Notes: generated by a model not told the origin, from the letters alone. 64,000 bases of DNA from Pullulanibacillus sp. KACC 23026 (GCF_029094525.1 NZ_CP119107.1:4278001-4342000); one strand, 5' to 3'; positions 45,315 through 54,905 are shown, counted from the stretch's first letter. Translations and numbers: made by a program.

Positions 45315-46676
45315 AAGTTCTATTTTAGCGACGGCTTCGCAGTGCATAGTTTGGGGGAACATGTCGACGGGTTGGACTTCGATTGTTTTGTAGCCGCCGT
45401 CTTCTAGTACTCTTAAGTCCCGTGCCAAGGTTGCAGGGTTGCAGGACACATAGACAACACGCTTTGGCTTCATCTCAAGAATGGTCTGTAAAAGCGCCTC
45501 ATCACAGCCTTTGCGCGGGGGATCAACCACCACAATATCCGCCTTTATGCCTTGCTTATACCAATTAGGAATCACTTCTTCAGCTGGTCCCGCCTCAAAT
45601 GTCACATTGGTTAATTCGTTGAGCTCGGCATTCTTTCTCGCATCTTCAATCGCTTCTGGAACGATCTCAACACCGTAGACCTGCCCTGCTTTTTGAGCAA
45701 GAAAGAGTGATATGGTGCCAATGCCGCAATAAGCATCGATGACCGTCTCTTTGCCAGCAAGTTCTGCGTATTCCATGGCCTTTTCATAGAGCACACGGGT
45801 TTGCTCAGGGTTCACTTGATAAAAGGAACGCGGTGAGATGGCAAATTTGACGGAGCCTATCGTATCGAGGATCGTCTCTTTGCCCCATAAAATGCGGGTT
45901 TCATTCCCGAAAATCGTATTCGTTCGTTTTTTGTTGATGTTCTGAGCAATGGATTTGATCTGAGGGAACTTCTCTGGCAGCTCTTTAATGAATCGTTTTC
46001 TGAACGGTAGCTCGTCCGTTTTCGTGACGAGAACCACCATCACCTCATCCGTTTGCTTGCCGACTCGGACGATAATATGCCGCAAAATGCCTTTATGGGT
46101 CTCTTCATTATAGGGTTCAATCCCGCTGTCCTTAGCGATTCGCTTGACCTCTTGGATCACTTCATCGACGGTGTCATCTGTAATTAAACAATGATCCATA
46201 TCAATGATAAAGTGACTTCTTTTCTGATAAAAACCCGCAATAAGCTCACCCTCACGACTTGCAACAGGAACACTCGCTTTATTCCTATATGCCCAAGGAT
46301 GATCCATCGTAAGAACAGGGTGAACCTTTATCTCTTTTAAACCGCCCAGGCGTTCAAGGGCATCGGTCACCATTTTATATTTAAATTGGGCTTGTCCCTT
46401 TGGATTCAAATGCTGAATTTGGCAGCCTCCACAGCGATCAAAAATCTCACAGGGAGGCTCCACACGATCCTCGCTTGTCTCAATGAATTTTATAAGCTTC
46501 CCAAAGCCGTAGCCCTTTTTTGTTTTGATTACTTTTACCTCAGCTGCTTCTCCAGGGAGACCGCCTGGAACAAACAGTGTATATCCCTTTACTTTCGCAA
46601 CCCCTGCCCCGTCATGAGACAAATCGGTAAACGTCACTTCTAATGTATCATTCTTCTGTACGGGCTGTGTGGTCAT
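45312..46676 (-). CDS. rlmCD: 23S rRNA (uracil-5-)-methyltransferase, RlmCD/TrmA family
   Basis: This 454-residue SAM-dependent enzyme makes 5-methyluridine in 23S rRNA. It has an N-terminal TRAM domain (residues 1-60), the Fe-S ligand segment [13 protein letters not shown], the SAM site [21 protein letters not shown] and the catalytic [13 protein letters not shown]. In B. subtilis a single RlmCD methylates both U747 and U1939; which sites apply here is inferred. The ATG at 46676 follows GGAGGGG. The stop codon lies within a REP-like palindrome. It lies 33 bp downstream of dgkB and is probably cotranscribed with it. Confidence 0.93.
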   Translation of the reverse strand: MTTQPVQKNDTLEVTFTDLSHDGAGVAKVKGYTLFVPGGLPGEAAEVKVIKTKKGYGFGKLIKFIETSEDRVEPPCEIFDRCGGCQIQHLNPKGQAQFKYKMVTDALERLGGLKEIKVHPVLTMDHPWAYRNKASVPVASREGELIAGFYQKRSHFIIDMDHCLITDDTVDEVIQEVKRIAKDSGIEPYNEETHKGILRHIIVRVGKQTDEVMVVLVTKTDELPFRKRFIKELPEKFPQIKSIAQNINKKRTNTIFGNETRILWGKETILDTIGSVKFAISPRSFYQVNPEQTRVLYEKAMEYAELAGKETVIDAYCGIGTISLFLAQKAGQVYGVEIVPEAIEDARKNAELNELTNVTFEAGPAEEVIPNWYKQGIKADIVVVDPPRKGCDEALLQTILEMKPKRVVYVSCNPATLARDLRVLEDGGYKTIEVQPVDMFPQTMHCEAVAKIEL

Positions 46677-46709
46677 CCCCAACCCCTCCATCCTGTCTTT
46701 CATCTCTTT

Positions 46710-47660
46710 TTATAGTGGCGGACGGACGATCAAGCGACGATATGCCGCCTTTCCTCCCCCATTATTCAACGCAATTTCCTTAGGAACGACGACCGTTAAA
46801 TGCTGATAAAGATTGCTAAACTCACCAGGCAGTTCTCCGCCGTACTCGCCATCAAGATTCAATTGCATTTTTTCATCATTAAAAACTCGAATTCGGTTCG
46901 CTTTTACATAGATTACATTTGGATCCTTAATATGCTCCCCTTTTACCGCCAGCCTTGCAAGCCGAATGAGGTCCGGGAGCGTTGTTTTTCTTAAAATGAC
47001 GAGATCAAACATGCCATCATTCATCGAAGCTTCAGGTGCCAGCTTCTCAAAGCCTCCCACTGAATTCGTATTCGACACAAGAAAAAACATGATTTCGTCT
47101 TCAAAAAGATGTCCGTCGAATTCAATTCGAACTAAAGAAGGCCGAATCGATGGCAGCATTTCGATTCCCTTCAGATAATAGGCAAGCTGTCCAAGCATGG
47201 TCTTCAGTTTGCTTGGCACTTCATACGTTAACTCGGTCAGCTTACCGCCTCCAGCGATATTAATAAAATATTGTCCATTTACCTTTCCAACATCAAGGGG
47301 CATATGATAATCCTGACAGATTATATCACAAGCTGCCTCTATGTCTCTCGGGACACAGATCGCTCTGGCAAAATCGTTGGTTGTCCCGGTTGGAATAATC
47401 GCAAGCCTTGGGCGATAAGACTGCTCACAAAGCCCGTTGATGACCTCGTTGATCGTCCCATCCCCGCCTGCTGCAATAACCAGATCAAACTCCCTTTCGA
47501 CAGCAGCTTGAGAGGCCTTCGTCGCATCCCCGATTCCGGTGGTTGCATGACAAGAGGTTTCCCATCCTCCACGCTCAAGCCGATCCAGAATATAGGGAAG
47601 GTTCTTTTTTATCGTTTCACGTCCTGATGTTGGATTATAAATTAATCGTGCACGTCTCAT
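46710..47660 (-). CDS. dgkB: Diacylglycerol kinase DgkB
   Basis: This 316-residue lipid kinase of the DAGK catalytic family has the N-terminal LIYNPTSGRE, the nucleotide-binding GGDGTINEVINGL and IPTGTTNDFAR motifs. DgkB phosphorylates diacylglycerol released by lipoteichoic acid synthesis back to phosphatidic acid at the membrane. B. subtilis DgkB has about 303 residues, so this length fits. The ATG at 47660 follows AGGTGTG. Array 3 begins some 280 bp upstream of it. Confidence 0.93.
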   Translation of the reverse strand: MRRARLIYNPTSGRETIKKNLPYILDRLERGGWETSCHATTGIGDATKASQAAVEREFDLVIAAGGDGTINEVINGLCEQSYRPRLAIIPTGTTNDFARAICVPRDIEAACDIICQDYHMPLDVGKVNGQYFINIAGGGKLTELTYEVPSKLKTMLGQLAYYLKGIEMLPSIRPSLVRIEFDGHLFEDEIMFFLVSNTNSVGGFEKLAPEASMNDGMFDLVILRKTTLPDLIRLARLAVKGEHIKDPNVIYVKANRIRVFNDEKMQLNLDGEYGGELPGEFSNLYQHLTVVVPKEIALNNGGGKAAYRRLIVRPPL

Positions 47661-47940
47661 TCTTATCACACCTATTATATAAGGTCATGTCATGAGCTTC
47701 TAAAAGCTTAGTACCATTATTAACCTTTTATCCAAGAGGTAAAACAAAAACCTCGAGGGCACTCGTCTAATATGTATATGCGACCCGAATAATAAACGTT
47801 CACTTTAACACTAGTTTAAACTTAGAAAAGCCCTCCCTGCCATTGGGACAGCTACATTCTTGTCTATTATAGACATTCTTTAGAACGAATTCAAAAAATG
47901 CAAGATATGCCGCTTTAACAAATTTTCTATTGCATCCAGG

Positions 47941-49437
47941 TTGATCGGGAGCGGCGCTGGACCTTCTTGGATTTTTGGGCGAGCTTCTATGATTTTGCGT
48001 CGACCTTCTTGGATTTCTTGCTGACCTTCTCGGATTGGACCCTCTTGACCGGGAGCGGCGCTGGACCTTCTTGGATTTTTGGGCAACCTTCTAGGATTTT
48101 GCGCCGACCTTCTTGGATTTTTTACTGACCTTCTCGGATTGGGCTCTCTTAACCGGGGCTAGTGCTAGACCTTCTTGGATTTTTGGGCGAGCTTCTATGA
48201 TTTTTTGGCAACCTTCTTGGATTTTGCGCCGACCTTCTCGGATTTTTTGCTGACCTTCTCGGATTGGGCCCTCTTGGCCGGGGCCAGCACTGGACCTTCT
48301 GCGATTTTTGACTGACCTTCTAGGATTTTTTGTCGACCTTCTTGGATTTTGCGCCGACCTTCTAGGATTTTTTGCTGACCTTCTCGGATTGGGCCCTCTT
48401 GAACGGGGCCAGCGCTGGACCTTCTTGGATTTTTGGGCGAGCTTCTATGATTTTTTGTCAACCTTCTTGGATTTTGCGCCGACCTTCTCGGATTTTTTGC
48501 TGACCTTCTCGGATTGGGCCCTCTTAACCGGGGCTAGTGCTGGACCTTCTTGGATTTTTGACAAACCTTCTTGGATTTTTTGTCGACCTTCTTGGATTTT
48601 TTGCTGACCTTCTCGGATTGGGCCCTCTTAGCCGGGGCTAGTGCTGGACCTTCTTGGATTTTTGGGCGAGGTTCTATGATTTTTTGTCAACCTTCTGGGA
48701 TTTTGCGTCGACCTTCTCGGATTGGGCCCTCTTAGCCGGGGCTAGTGCTGGACCTTCTTGGATTTTTGGGCGAGCTTCTAGGATTTTTTGTCAACCTTCT
48801 TGGATTTTGCGTCGACCTTCTTGGATTTTTTGCTGACCTTCTCGGATTGGGCCCTCTTAGCCGGGGCTAGCGCTGGACCTTCTTGGATTTTTGGGCGAGC
48901 TTCTAGGATTTTTTGTCGACCTTCTAGGATTTTGCGCCGACCTTCTCGGATTTTTTGCTGACCTTCTCGGATTGGGCCCTCTTAACCGGGGCCTGCGCTG
49001 GACCTTCTTGGATTTTTGGGCGAGCTTCTATGATTTTTTGTCAACCTTCTTGGATTTTGTGTCGACCTTCTCGGATTTTTTGCTGACCTTCTCAGATTGG
49101 GCCCTCTTGGCCGGGGCCAGCGCTGGACCTTCTTGGATTTTTTGGGCGAGCTTCTATGATTTTTTGTCAACCTTCTTGGATTTTGCGCCGACCTTCTCGG
49201 ATTTTTTGCTGACCTTCTCGGATTGGGCCCTCTTGGCCGGGGCCAGCACTGGACCTTCTGCGATTTTTGACTGACCTTCTAGGATTTTTTGTCGACCTTC
49301 TTGGATTTTGCGCCGACCTTCTTGGATTTTTTGCTGACCTTCTCAGATTGGGCCCTCTTAACCGGGGTCAGTGCTGACCTTCTCGGATTGGGCCCTCTTG
49401 GCCGGGGCCAGCGCTGGCAAAGTTCTTGGATTTTGCG
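47941..49437. repeat. Array 3: 125-bp higher-order tandem repeat (plus-strand orientation)
   Basis: Anchors of GGGCCCTCTT or a close variant occur at 48037, 48141, 48266, 48391, 48516, 48620, 48724, 48849, 48974, 49099, 49225, 49350 and 49390. Spacing is mostly 125, with 104 three times, one 126 and a final 40. A unit is one 41-bp module (ACCTTCTCGGATTGGGCCCT...GGGGCCAGCGCTGG) and four 21-bp modules (ACCTTCTTGGATTTTT). It separates dgkB from mtnE on the same strand. The frames open inside it (for example PSWIFCRPSRIF-like) are by-products of the 21-bp period. Confidence 0.95.
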
Positions 49438-49471
49438 CTCAAGTCACGCCTGTCGAGTGTCTTTTCAGCTA

Positions 49472-50644
49472 TCAAAAAAGATCCAGTGATTCGATTCGCT
49501 TAACGGCTTCTACTAACCGTTCTGAATGGGTTAAAAGCCCCACTCGAACATAGCCTTCTCCGAAATTTCCAAAGCCTATGCCCGGAGCAACCACTACTTG
49601 CACTTTTTCAAGTAAAAGATCAGCAAAGCTCTCAGACGAGTAACCATCCGGTACGGGCAGCCACGCAAAAAAGGAGCCTTTCGGTGATTTCACCTTCCAG
49701 CCAATCTCATGACAGGCATTTATAAAATCGTTTCTCCGTTCTTCATAGATTTCCCGAAGCTCATCCACACACTCTTGTGGTCCTGTGAGCGCAACGGCCG
49801 CCGCCTCTTGAACCGCTCCAAATAAACTCACATAATAGTGATCTTGAATGAGGTTCAATGCTTGGATAACACTTGGATTCCCTACCGCAAACGCAATGCG
49901 CCAGCCTGCCATGTTATACGTTTTAGATAAGGTATAGAACTCCACGCCGACTTCTTTGGCTCCTGGTAGTTGCATAAAACTAATGGGCTTCTCCCCATCA
50001 AAACCAATGGCTCCATAAGCAAAATCGTGGACGACACATAGTTGTGCAGATTGGGCTCTTCTAATAACTTCTTCAAAAAAAGCCTTGTTTGCCACGCCTG
50101 CCGTTGGGTTATTGGGGTAATTAAGAAACATCAGCTTCGCTTGTTCCCAAATCTCATTTGGAATGGCATCTAAATCAGGTAAAAAGTCATTGTCTTCTCT
50201 GAGCGGCATCATGTGCATGGCCGCATCCGCTATAGCGATCCCCGACCAATAATCAGGATAGCCCGGGTCAGGAACTAATGCGATGTCTCCTTTGTTCAAA
50301 AGGACTTGACTGATCTCCACCAAGCCTGCCTTCGCCCCGAAGAGTATGGCCACCTCTTTTTCAGGATCGAGATCGACCTGATAATTTTTCTTATAAAAGG
50401 CAGCCACTGCTTCTTTTAAGAAGGAGAATCCTTGAAACGGCGAATATTTATGATACTGTGGATTCTCAGAAGCCCGCTTCAAGGCTTCCACAATATGAGG
50501 GGGTGTCGGCAAGTCGGGATTACCCTGGCCTAAGTTAATCACATCATACCCTTCATTTGCCTTCTTCGTTGCTTTTTGAACAAGGGAAGCAAAGAATTGC
50601 TCTGGCAGTCGCTTGAGTGCATCCGACATTTCAAATTGTCGCAT
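49472..50644 (-). CDS. mtnE: Aminotransferase class I/II, MtnE-like (methionine salvage)
   Basis: This 390-residue PLP aminotransferase has LGQGNPDLPTP at 38-48, LNYPNNPT at 174-181 and the Schiff-base Lys241 in TLSKTYNMAGWR. It resembles B. subtilis MtnE (YkrV), which transaminates 4-methylthio-2-oxobutyrate to methionine, preferably with glutamine. The divergent nitrilase-family gene would remove the resulting 2-oxoglutaramate. No SAM-box riboswitch was recognised upstream, and no other mtn genes are here. Alternative: a general aromatic or branched aminotransferase. Confidence 0.8.
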   Translation of the reverse strand: MRQFEMSDALKRLPEQFFASLVQKATKKANEGYDVINLGQGNPDLPTPPHIVEALKRASENPQYHKYSPFQGFSFLKEAVAAFYKKNYQVDLDPEKEVAILFGAKAGLVEISQVLLNKGDIALVPDPGYPDYWSGIAIADAAMHMMPLREDNDFLPDLDAIPNEIWEQAKLMFLNYPNNPTAGVANKAFFEEVIRRAQSAQLCVVHDFAYGAIGFDGEKPISFMQLPGAKEVGVEFYTLSKTYNMAGWRIAFAVGNPSVIQALNLIQDHYYVSLFGAVQEAAAVALTGPQECVDELREIYEERRNDFINACHEIGWKVKSPKGSFFAWLPVPDGYSSESFADLLLEKVQVVVAPGIGFGNFGEGYVRVGLLTHSERLVEAVKRIESLDLF

Positions 50645-50825
50645 AAAAGAACCTCCAATAAGGCATGTATTAAGAAAGATAGCATTGCACGTGCCGAAAA
50701 ATAAATTCCTCTATCACTATTTTCACAATTTATTTATAGAAAAGTCAATTCTATTATTTTATTCTTGAAACCTATCGTTTAGAACCTTTTCGACTCAACT
50801 ATCGGTTGTTTATAATGAAGATAAA

Positions 50826-50855
50826 TTGATTAATAGTTTCAACGATTTGTATAAT
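50826..50855 (+). promoter_or_regulatory. SigA-type promoter of the nitrilase-family gene
   Basis: TTGATT at 50826-50831 and TATAAT at 50850-50855 are 18 bp apart. The start site would be about 45 bp ahead of the AUG, which has AAAGGAGG upstream. Confidence 0.65.
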
Positions 50856-50905
50856 GCAGGTAGCGCTAAATGGGCAAGGCTCAACCCTTATAAAGGAGGC
50901 AGGAC

Positions 50906-51718
50906 ATGAACTTAAATATAGCTTTATTGCAAATGGAGATTAGTTTTGGTGATCCCCATGCCAACTATGAGAAAGCAGAGCGCCTTTTTGAAGAAGCGTG
51001 TAAAAAGCAGATCGACGTGATTGTGTTACCGGAACTATGGACAACAGGCTACGATCTTGAAAGACTTAAAACGATAGCCGATCCAAACGGGGAGCAAACG
51101 AAGACCTTTTTTTCCAGACTTGCCAAGAAGCATCAAGTGAATGTGATAGGCGGGTCTGTCGCGGTTGAGAAGGAGGATGGTATCTATAATACGCTCCTTG
51201 TGTTTAATAGAAATGGAGATTGCATCAAAGACTATGCGAAGGCACACCTCTTCCGTTTAATGCGTGAGGAAATGTTTTTATCGGCGGGAACAAGTGACGG
51301 CCTTTTTGAGCTTGAGCAGCTTCCATTTGCTGGCTTTATCTGCTATGACATCCGTTTTCCTGAGTGGATACGCGCCCATATCCTTCAAGGTGCAGGTATC
51401 ATCGTAGTTCCGGCCGAATGGCCAGCTCCACGTATTGAGCATTGGCGAAACCTTCTTATCAGTCGGGCGATCGAAAATCAAAGCTTCGTCATGGCCTGTA
51501 ACCGAGTCGGAAAAGATCCTGATAATGAATTTGGCGGGCACTCCCTCGTTATTAATCCATGGGGTGAGGTCCTAGCAGAGGCGGATGCAACTGAGCAAAT
51601 TTTATATGCAAGCATCGACCCTGACGAACTCTCGATGATCCGCGAACGCATCCCCGTCTTTGAGGATCGCCGGCCAGAGCTATATAAAGCCTTGTTTGAT
51701 AGCATCTCCTCAACTTAA
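50906..51718 (+). CDS. mtnU: Carbon-nitrogen hydrolase (nitrilase family), MtnU-like amidase
   Basis: This 270-residue enzyme has the catalytic triad Glu43 (LPELWTTGY), Lys112 (KAHLFR) and Cys146 (CYDIRFPEW) of the nitrilase superfamily. It resembles B. subtilis MtnU (YkrU), a Nit2-like 2-oxoglutaramate amidase next to mtnE. Together the pair would transfer the amide of glutamine and then hydrolyse the product, pulling the methionine salvage transamination forward. The gene is divergent from mtnE and has a strong ribosome site. Confidence 0.85.
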   Translation: MNLNIALLQMEISFGDPHANYEKAERLFEEACKKQIDVIVLPELWTTGYDLERLKTIADPNGEQTKTFFSRLAKKHQVNVIGGSVAVEKEDGIYNTLLVFNRNGDCIKDYAKAHLFRLMREEMFLSAGTSDGLFELEQLPFAGFICYDIRFPEWIRAHILQGAGIIVVPAEWPAPRIEHWRNLLISRAIENQSFVMACNRVGKDPDNEFGGHSLVINPWGEVLAEADATEQILYASIDPDELSMIRERIPVFEDRRPELYKALFDSISST

Positions 51719-51730
51719 TTTGAATCGCAG

Positions 51731-51760
51731 AAAGCGGACGGATCCTCCGTTCGCTTTTTT
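51731..51760. terminator. Terminator between mtnU and the GNAT gene
   Basis: AGCGGACGGA / TCCGTTCGCT form a 10-bp stem with one G-T pair and a 3-base loop, followed by TTTTTTATT, 14 bp after the mtnU stop. Confidence 0.85.
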
Positions 51761-51782
51761 TATTGGAGATGATTGGCCAATC

Positions 51783-52220
51783 TTAGACTGACCGAAAATA
51801 AAAACGATTGTCTTCTCGTTCAAAGCCTTTTTTCTCATATAAGCTTTGGGCAACTCTGTTATCCTCTGCCGTCTCAAGCAAAATACCTTTTGTACCCGTT
51901 TCTTTGGCGAATTCAATCACATGTGTGAGAAGCTCTTCACCAATACCATGCCCGCGGTCCTCTTTTTTGACATAAAGGTCATTTAGAATCCACGTTCTTT
52001 TCAGGCTGACTGATGAAAAAGCCGGGTAAGCTTGAGCAAAGCCAACTGCCTGCTCCCCTTGATAGGCTAAAAAGATCACAGATTCTTCCTTCTCTATTCT
52101 CTCTTTAAGAAATCGGCACGCCCCATCAAGGTCAGACTCCTGCTTATAGAAAATCCGGTATAAATTAAACAGGTCACTCGCTTCCATTAAATGGTCTAAT
52201 GTCGCTTTAATAATTGGCAT
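51783..52220 (-). CDS. GNAT family N-acetyltransferase
   Basis: This 145-residue acetyl-CoA-dependent acetyltransferase has the V-x-x-x-x-RGxGxG/A motif as YVKKEDRGHGIGEELL, which binds the pyrophosphate of CoA, and the C-terminal NRVAQSLYEKKGFERE strand-helix. The substrate is unknown; similarity is to general amine or diamine acetyltransferases. The ATG at 52220 follows AAAGGA; a TTG 18 bp upstream overlaps that site. Confidence 0.88.
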   Translation of the reverse strand: MPIIKATLDHLMEASDLFNLYRIFYKQESDLDGACRFLKERIEKEESVIFLAYQGEQAVGFAQAYPAFSSVSLKRTWILNDLYVKKEDRGHGIGEELLTHVIEFAKETGTKGILLETAEDNRVAQSLYEKKGFEREDNRFYFRSV

Positions 52221-52337
52221 AGGGTCAATTCCTTTCAAGTTTACAAATAAGCCTTCCTTCCAAACGCATCTTTACCTTTGAAATGGGAAATTGGTCAAAA
52301 TCCGCCAAAGAGGACTTGTGACTAGTTCACAAGCCCT

Positions 52338-53324
52338 CTATTCACTTTCAAAAACAATCTCCCCGGTTTCGGTTAAATTATAATCGCCTAAATACTGCAA
52401 TTCATTTTTAAAGGCCGTTGACTGCAGGAGATTTTTCACTTGCTGGATGAGGGATTCATTCTCGTCATTTTTCAGAATGACGAGGTCGACATGCTCTTCA
52501 ATGAGAGGGATAAATTCGATCCCTACTTGCTTGGCTGGCTTTTCAGAGCCGACCCCAACATCAGCATCGCCATTGGCAATAACAGCGGCCACTGCAAAAT
52601 GACTCGTTTCCTCATGATCATATCCGCTTATCTTTTTTCCTAATAGCCCGTTCAAACGGAGCTGTTCATCAAGGAGCACCCGTGCGCCTGAGCCCTTTTC
52701 CCGATTAATAAGAGTCACTTGATCCCGGCCCAAGTCCTTCCAATCCTTGATCTTTAAGGGATTGCCCTTTTGGACATAAAGGCCCGCTTTCCTTTTTAAA
52801 AAATGAATAACCAAGTAACGATAACCTGAAAGAAGCTTCTTAATGTACGGAAGATTATAGGTTTTCGAATCCCCGTCGTATAAATGCGTACTGACAATAT
52901 CCGCCTCACCTCTAAATAGCTCAATAAGGCTCTCCATGCTCCCTTTATTAGAGCGAAGTGTACGAATACCGCTAAGCTGCTTTTCCAAATGCTTTCCCAT
53001 TACGTCTAACGAGACATCCTGACCCGTAATAATAATAGGGCGATTAGCTTGCGGGTGTGACCACATCCCTAGTGAATTCTTCCTAATAGAGGCAAGTCCT
53101 TCATTCTTAGCAGGGTGTGAACGGTCTTCTTGGTTCACTTCTGAAGTCACGATCTGCTTCGCTTTTGATTTATACACGTCAAAATCCTTCACATCGATCC
53201 GCATCTGACGCCCAACCCGATAAGCAGGAAGCTCTCCTTTTTTTATCAAATCATAGACCGTAAGCTTAGAAACCTTTAATAAGTTCGCAATGTCCTCTGT
53301 TGTATAAGAAGGCTCCATCACCAT
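52338..53324 (-). CDS. HTH (excisionase-type) regulator with periplasmic-binding-protein-like domain
   Basis: This 328-residue protein has a MerR/excisionase-type helix-turn-helix (TTEDIANLLKVSKLTVYDLI, residues about 8-27) and a C-terminal domain like type-II solute-binding proteins (from about residue 90, with INREKGSGARVLLDE). Such one-component regulators often sense molybdate or tungstate and sit beside modABC. It is divergent from modA with 100 bp between, so it probably controls modA-modB through the palindrome at 53361-53374. A ATG-GTG-ATG cluster at 53324-53318 follows AAGGAGGG. Confidence 0.85.
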   Translation of the reverse strand: MVMEPSYTTEDIANLLKVSKLTVYDLIKKGELPAYRVGRQMRIDVKDFDVYKSKAKQIVTSEVNQEDRSHPAKNEGLASIRKNSLGMWSHPQANRPIIITGQDVSLDVMGKHLEKQLSGIRTLRSNKGSMESLIELFRGEADIVSTHLYDGDSKTYNLPYIKKLLSGYRYLVIHFLKRKAGLYVQKGNPLKIKDWKDLGRDQVTLINREKGSGARVLLDEQLRLNGLLGKKISGYDHEETSHFAVAAVIANGDADVGVGSEKPAKQVGIEFIPLIEEHVDLVILKNDENESLIQQVKNLLQSTAFKNELQYLGDYNLTETGEIVFESE

Positions 53325-53360
53325 GACCCTCCCTCCTTTCACTTTTTAAAACAAAATAGA

Positions 53361-53396
53361 TATAACTTGTTATAACTAAATATAATTAGATATAAT
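53361..53396 (+). promoter_or_regulatory. modA promoter with overlapping palindrome
   Basis: TTGTTA (53367-53372) and TATAAT (53391-53396) are 18 bp apart and lie 28 bp ahead of the modA start. The perfect 14-bp palindrome TATAAC-TT-GTTATA at 53361-53374 overlaps the -35, and an AATATAATTAGATATAATTA direct repeat follows. The overlap suggests repression by the divergent regulator. Confidence 0.6.
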
Positions 53397-53424
53397 TAAT
53401 TATCATTTGTTAAGGAGTGTTATA

Positions 53425-54234
53425 ATGTTTTTGAAAAAATGGCCTTTTTTATTAGTTATGTTAGTGTTAACCTGTGTAATCGCATCTGGATGCGGAAAGG
53501 AACCGGTAAAGTCCTCTACTCCCAAAGCAACTAAAGGTGTTGAACTCACCATTTCCGCAGCAGCAAGTATGCAAGATGCGTTGAATGAAGTTAAGGACGC
53601 TTATGAGAAAACATCCCCGAACAAGCTAGTGATTAATTTCGGTTCATCAGGCACCCTTGAAACACAAATTGAGCAAGGTGCTCCCGTTGATCTCTTTCTC
53701 TCAGCAGCGGAAGATAATATGAAAGCTTTATCTGATAAGGGTCTCATTGATCCAACCCATGAAACAGACCTTTTAAAAAATGATCTTGTCCTCATTGTAC
53801 CAAAAACATCATCACTCAGTATCAAGTCATTGGATGATTTAAAATCAGATTCAGTCAAGAAAGTGGGAATTGGCATACCTGATTCCGTTCCGGCCGGTGC
53901 CTACGCGAAAGAAGCCTTAACTAACACAAAAGATTGGGACGCGGTGCAGCCTAAGCTTGTCCAAGGAAAAGATGTTCGCCAAGTCTTGGATTATGTAGAA
54001 ACTGGAAATGTAGAAGCAGGAATCGTCTATCGGACGGATGCTCTCATCTCATCAAAAGTTAAAATTGCAGCTACGATTCCAGATTCAGAGCACTCTCCAA
54101 TCGTCTATCCAGTCGGTATTATCAAAGATTCGAAGCACGCTAAAGCCGCACAGGATTTCTATAAGTTCCTGCAAACCGATCAGGCAGGGAAGATCTTTGA
54201 GAAGTACGGATTTAAATTAGCGAAAGCGAAGTAA
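53425..54234 (+). CDS. modA: Molybdate ABC transporter substrate-binding lipoprotein
   Basis: This 269-residue lipoprotein has a signal peptide (MFLKKWPFLLVMLVLTCV...) and a lipobox ending in ASGC at about residue 20. The mature part has ISAAASMQDALNEV, FGSSGTLETQIEQGAPVDLFLSA (quoted in part) and GIVYRTDA, characteristic of ModA, which binds molybdate or tungstate outside the membrane. The ATG at 53425 follows AAGGAGTG. It is four bases from modB. Confidence 0.93.
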   Translation: MFLKKWPFLLVMLVLTCVIASGCGKEPVKSSTPKATKGVELTISAAASMQDALNEVKDAYEKTSPNKLVINFGSSGTLETQIEQGAPVDLFLSAAEDNMKALSDKGLIDPTHETDLLKNDLVLIVPKTSSLSIKSLDDLKSDSVKKVGIGIPDSVPAGAYAKEALTNTKDWDAVQPKLVQGKDVRQVLDYVETGNVEAGIVYRTDALISSKVKIAATIPDSEHSPIVYPVGIIKDSKHAKAAQDFYKFLQTDQAGKIFEKYGFKLAKAK

Positions 54235-54238
54235 GCTC

Positions 54239-54895
54239 ATGAATGAAACCATTTTCGACCCAATACGGCTTTCAATTGAAGTCTCATTAACTGCAGAAGT
54301 GTTCATTGTTTGCCTCGGCCTTTGGATCGGACAATGGATTGCCCGTTCGCGAAAATCCGTCCGCAATGTCATCGTTGAAACGGTGTTAATGCTCCCACTT
54401 GTCCTCCCCCCAACCGTTGTCGGATTTATCTTAATCATCGTCTTCGGGAAAAATAGTCCTATTGGTCAAGTGATTGAATGGGTGTTTCATCAGCCGATTA
54501 TCTTTACATTTTGGGCGGCTGTCATCGCGGCAACCGTTGTCGCTTTCCCTTTAATGCTTCAATCCGTAAAAACGGGGATTGAAGGCATTGATCAAGACAT
54601 TGAGGATGCAGCGCGAATGGATGGAGCCAACGAATGGAAGCTGTTTATATTTGTGACCATTCCGCTTGCCTCAAGGGCTATTGTAACGGGTGCCATATTA
54701 GGGTTTGCTCGGGCTCTAGGCGAGTTCGGTGCCACCTTAATGTTCGCAGGGAATATTCCCACCAAAACGCAGACCATACCTACTGCCATCTATGTCGCCA
54801 TCGACACAGGACACATGAGTATTGCCTGGATTCTTGTCATCACCACCGTTATCATTTCGTTTATTATGCTACTGGTCACATACGTGTTAAGGTAA
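54239..54895 (+). CDS. modB: Molybdate ABC transporter permease
   Basis: This 218-residue inner-membrane permease has five helices and the EAA loop EDAARMDGANEWKLFIFVTIPLAS (quoted as DAARMDGANEWKLF), the docking site for the ATPase, plus LGFARALGEFGATLMFAGN. It partners ModA. The expected ATPase gene modC is missing: the next feature is a terminator hairpin and then gatB on the other strand. It may use an ATPase encoded elsewhere. Confidence 0.93.
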   Translation: MNETIFDPIRLSIEVSLTAEVFIVCLGLWIGQWIARSRKSVRNVIVETVLMLPLVLPPTVVGFILIIVFGKNSPIGQVIEWVFHQPIIFTFWAAVIAATVVAFPLMLQSVKTGIEGIDQDIEDAARMDGANEWKLFIFVTIPLASRAIVTGAILGFARALGEFGATLMFAGNIPTKTQTIPTAIYVAIDTGHMSIAWILVITTVIISFIMLLVTYVLR

Positions 54896-54905
54896 GCTTT
54901 GTTAA

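Noticed and set aside
48195-49274. Up to 127-codon frames (GFFVDLLGFCADLLG type) in array 3
   Set aside because: These are artefacts of the repeat period. They have no initiation signals and no conserved boundaries.
23356-49437. CRISPR arrays, given a cas operon in the same window
   Set aside because: There are no unique spacers of uniform length. All modules are near-identical and the 125-bp unit is built from related 21-bp repeats.
50645-50905. SAM-box riboswitch ahead of the mtnE-like gene
   Set aside because: I looked for the conserved GAGGGA and GATGAAACC-type elements on the minus strand and found none.
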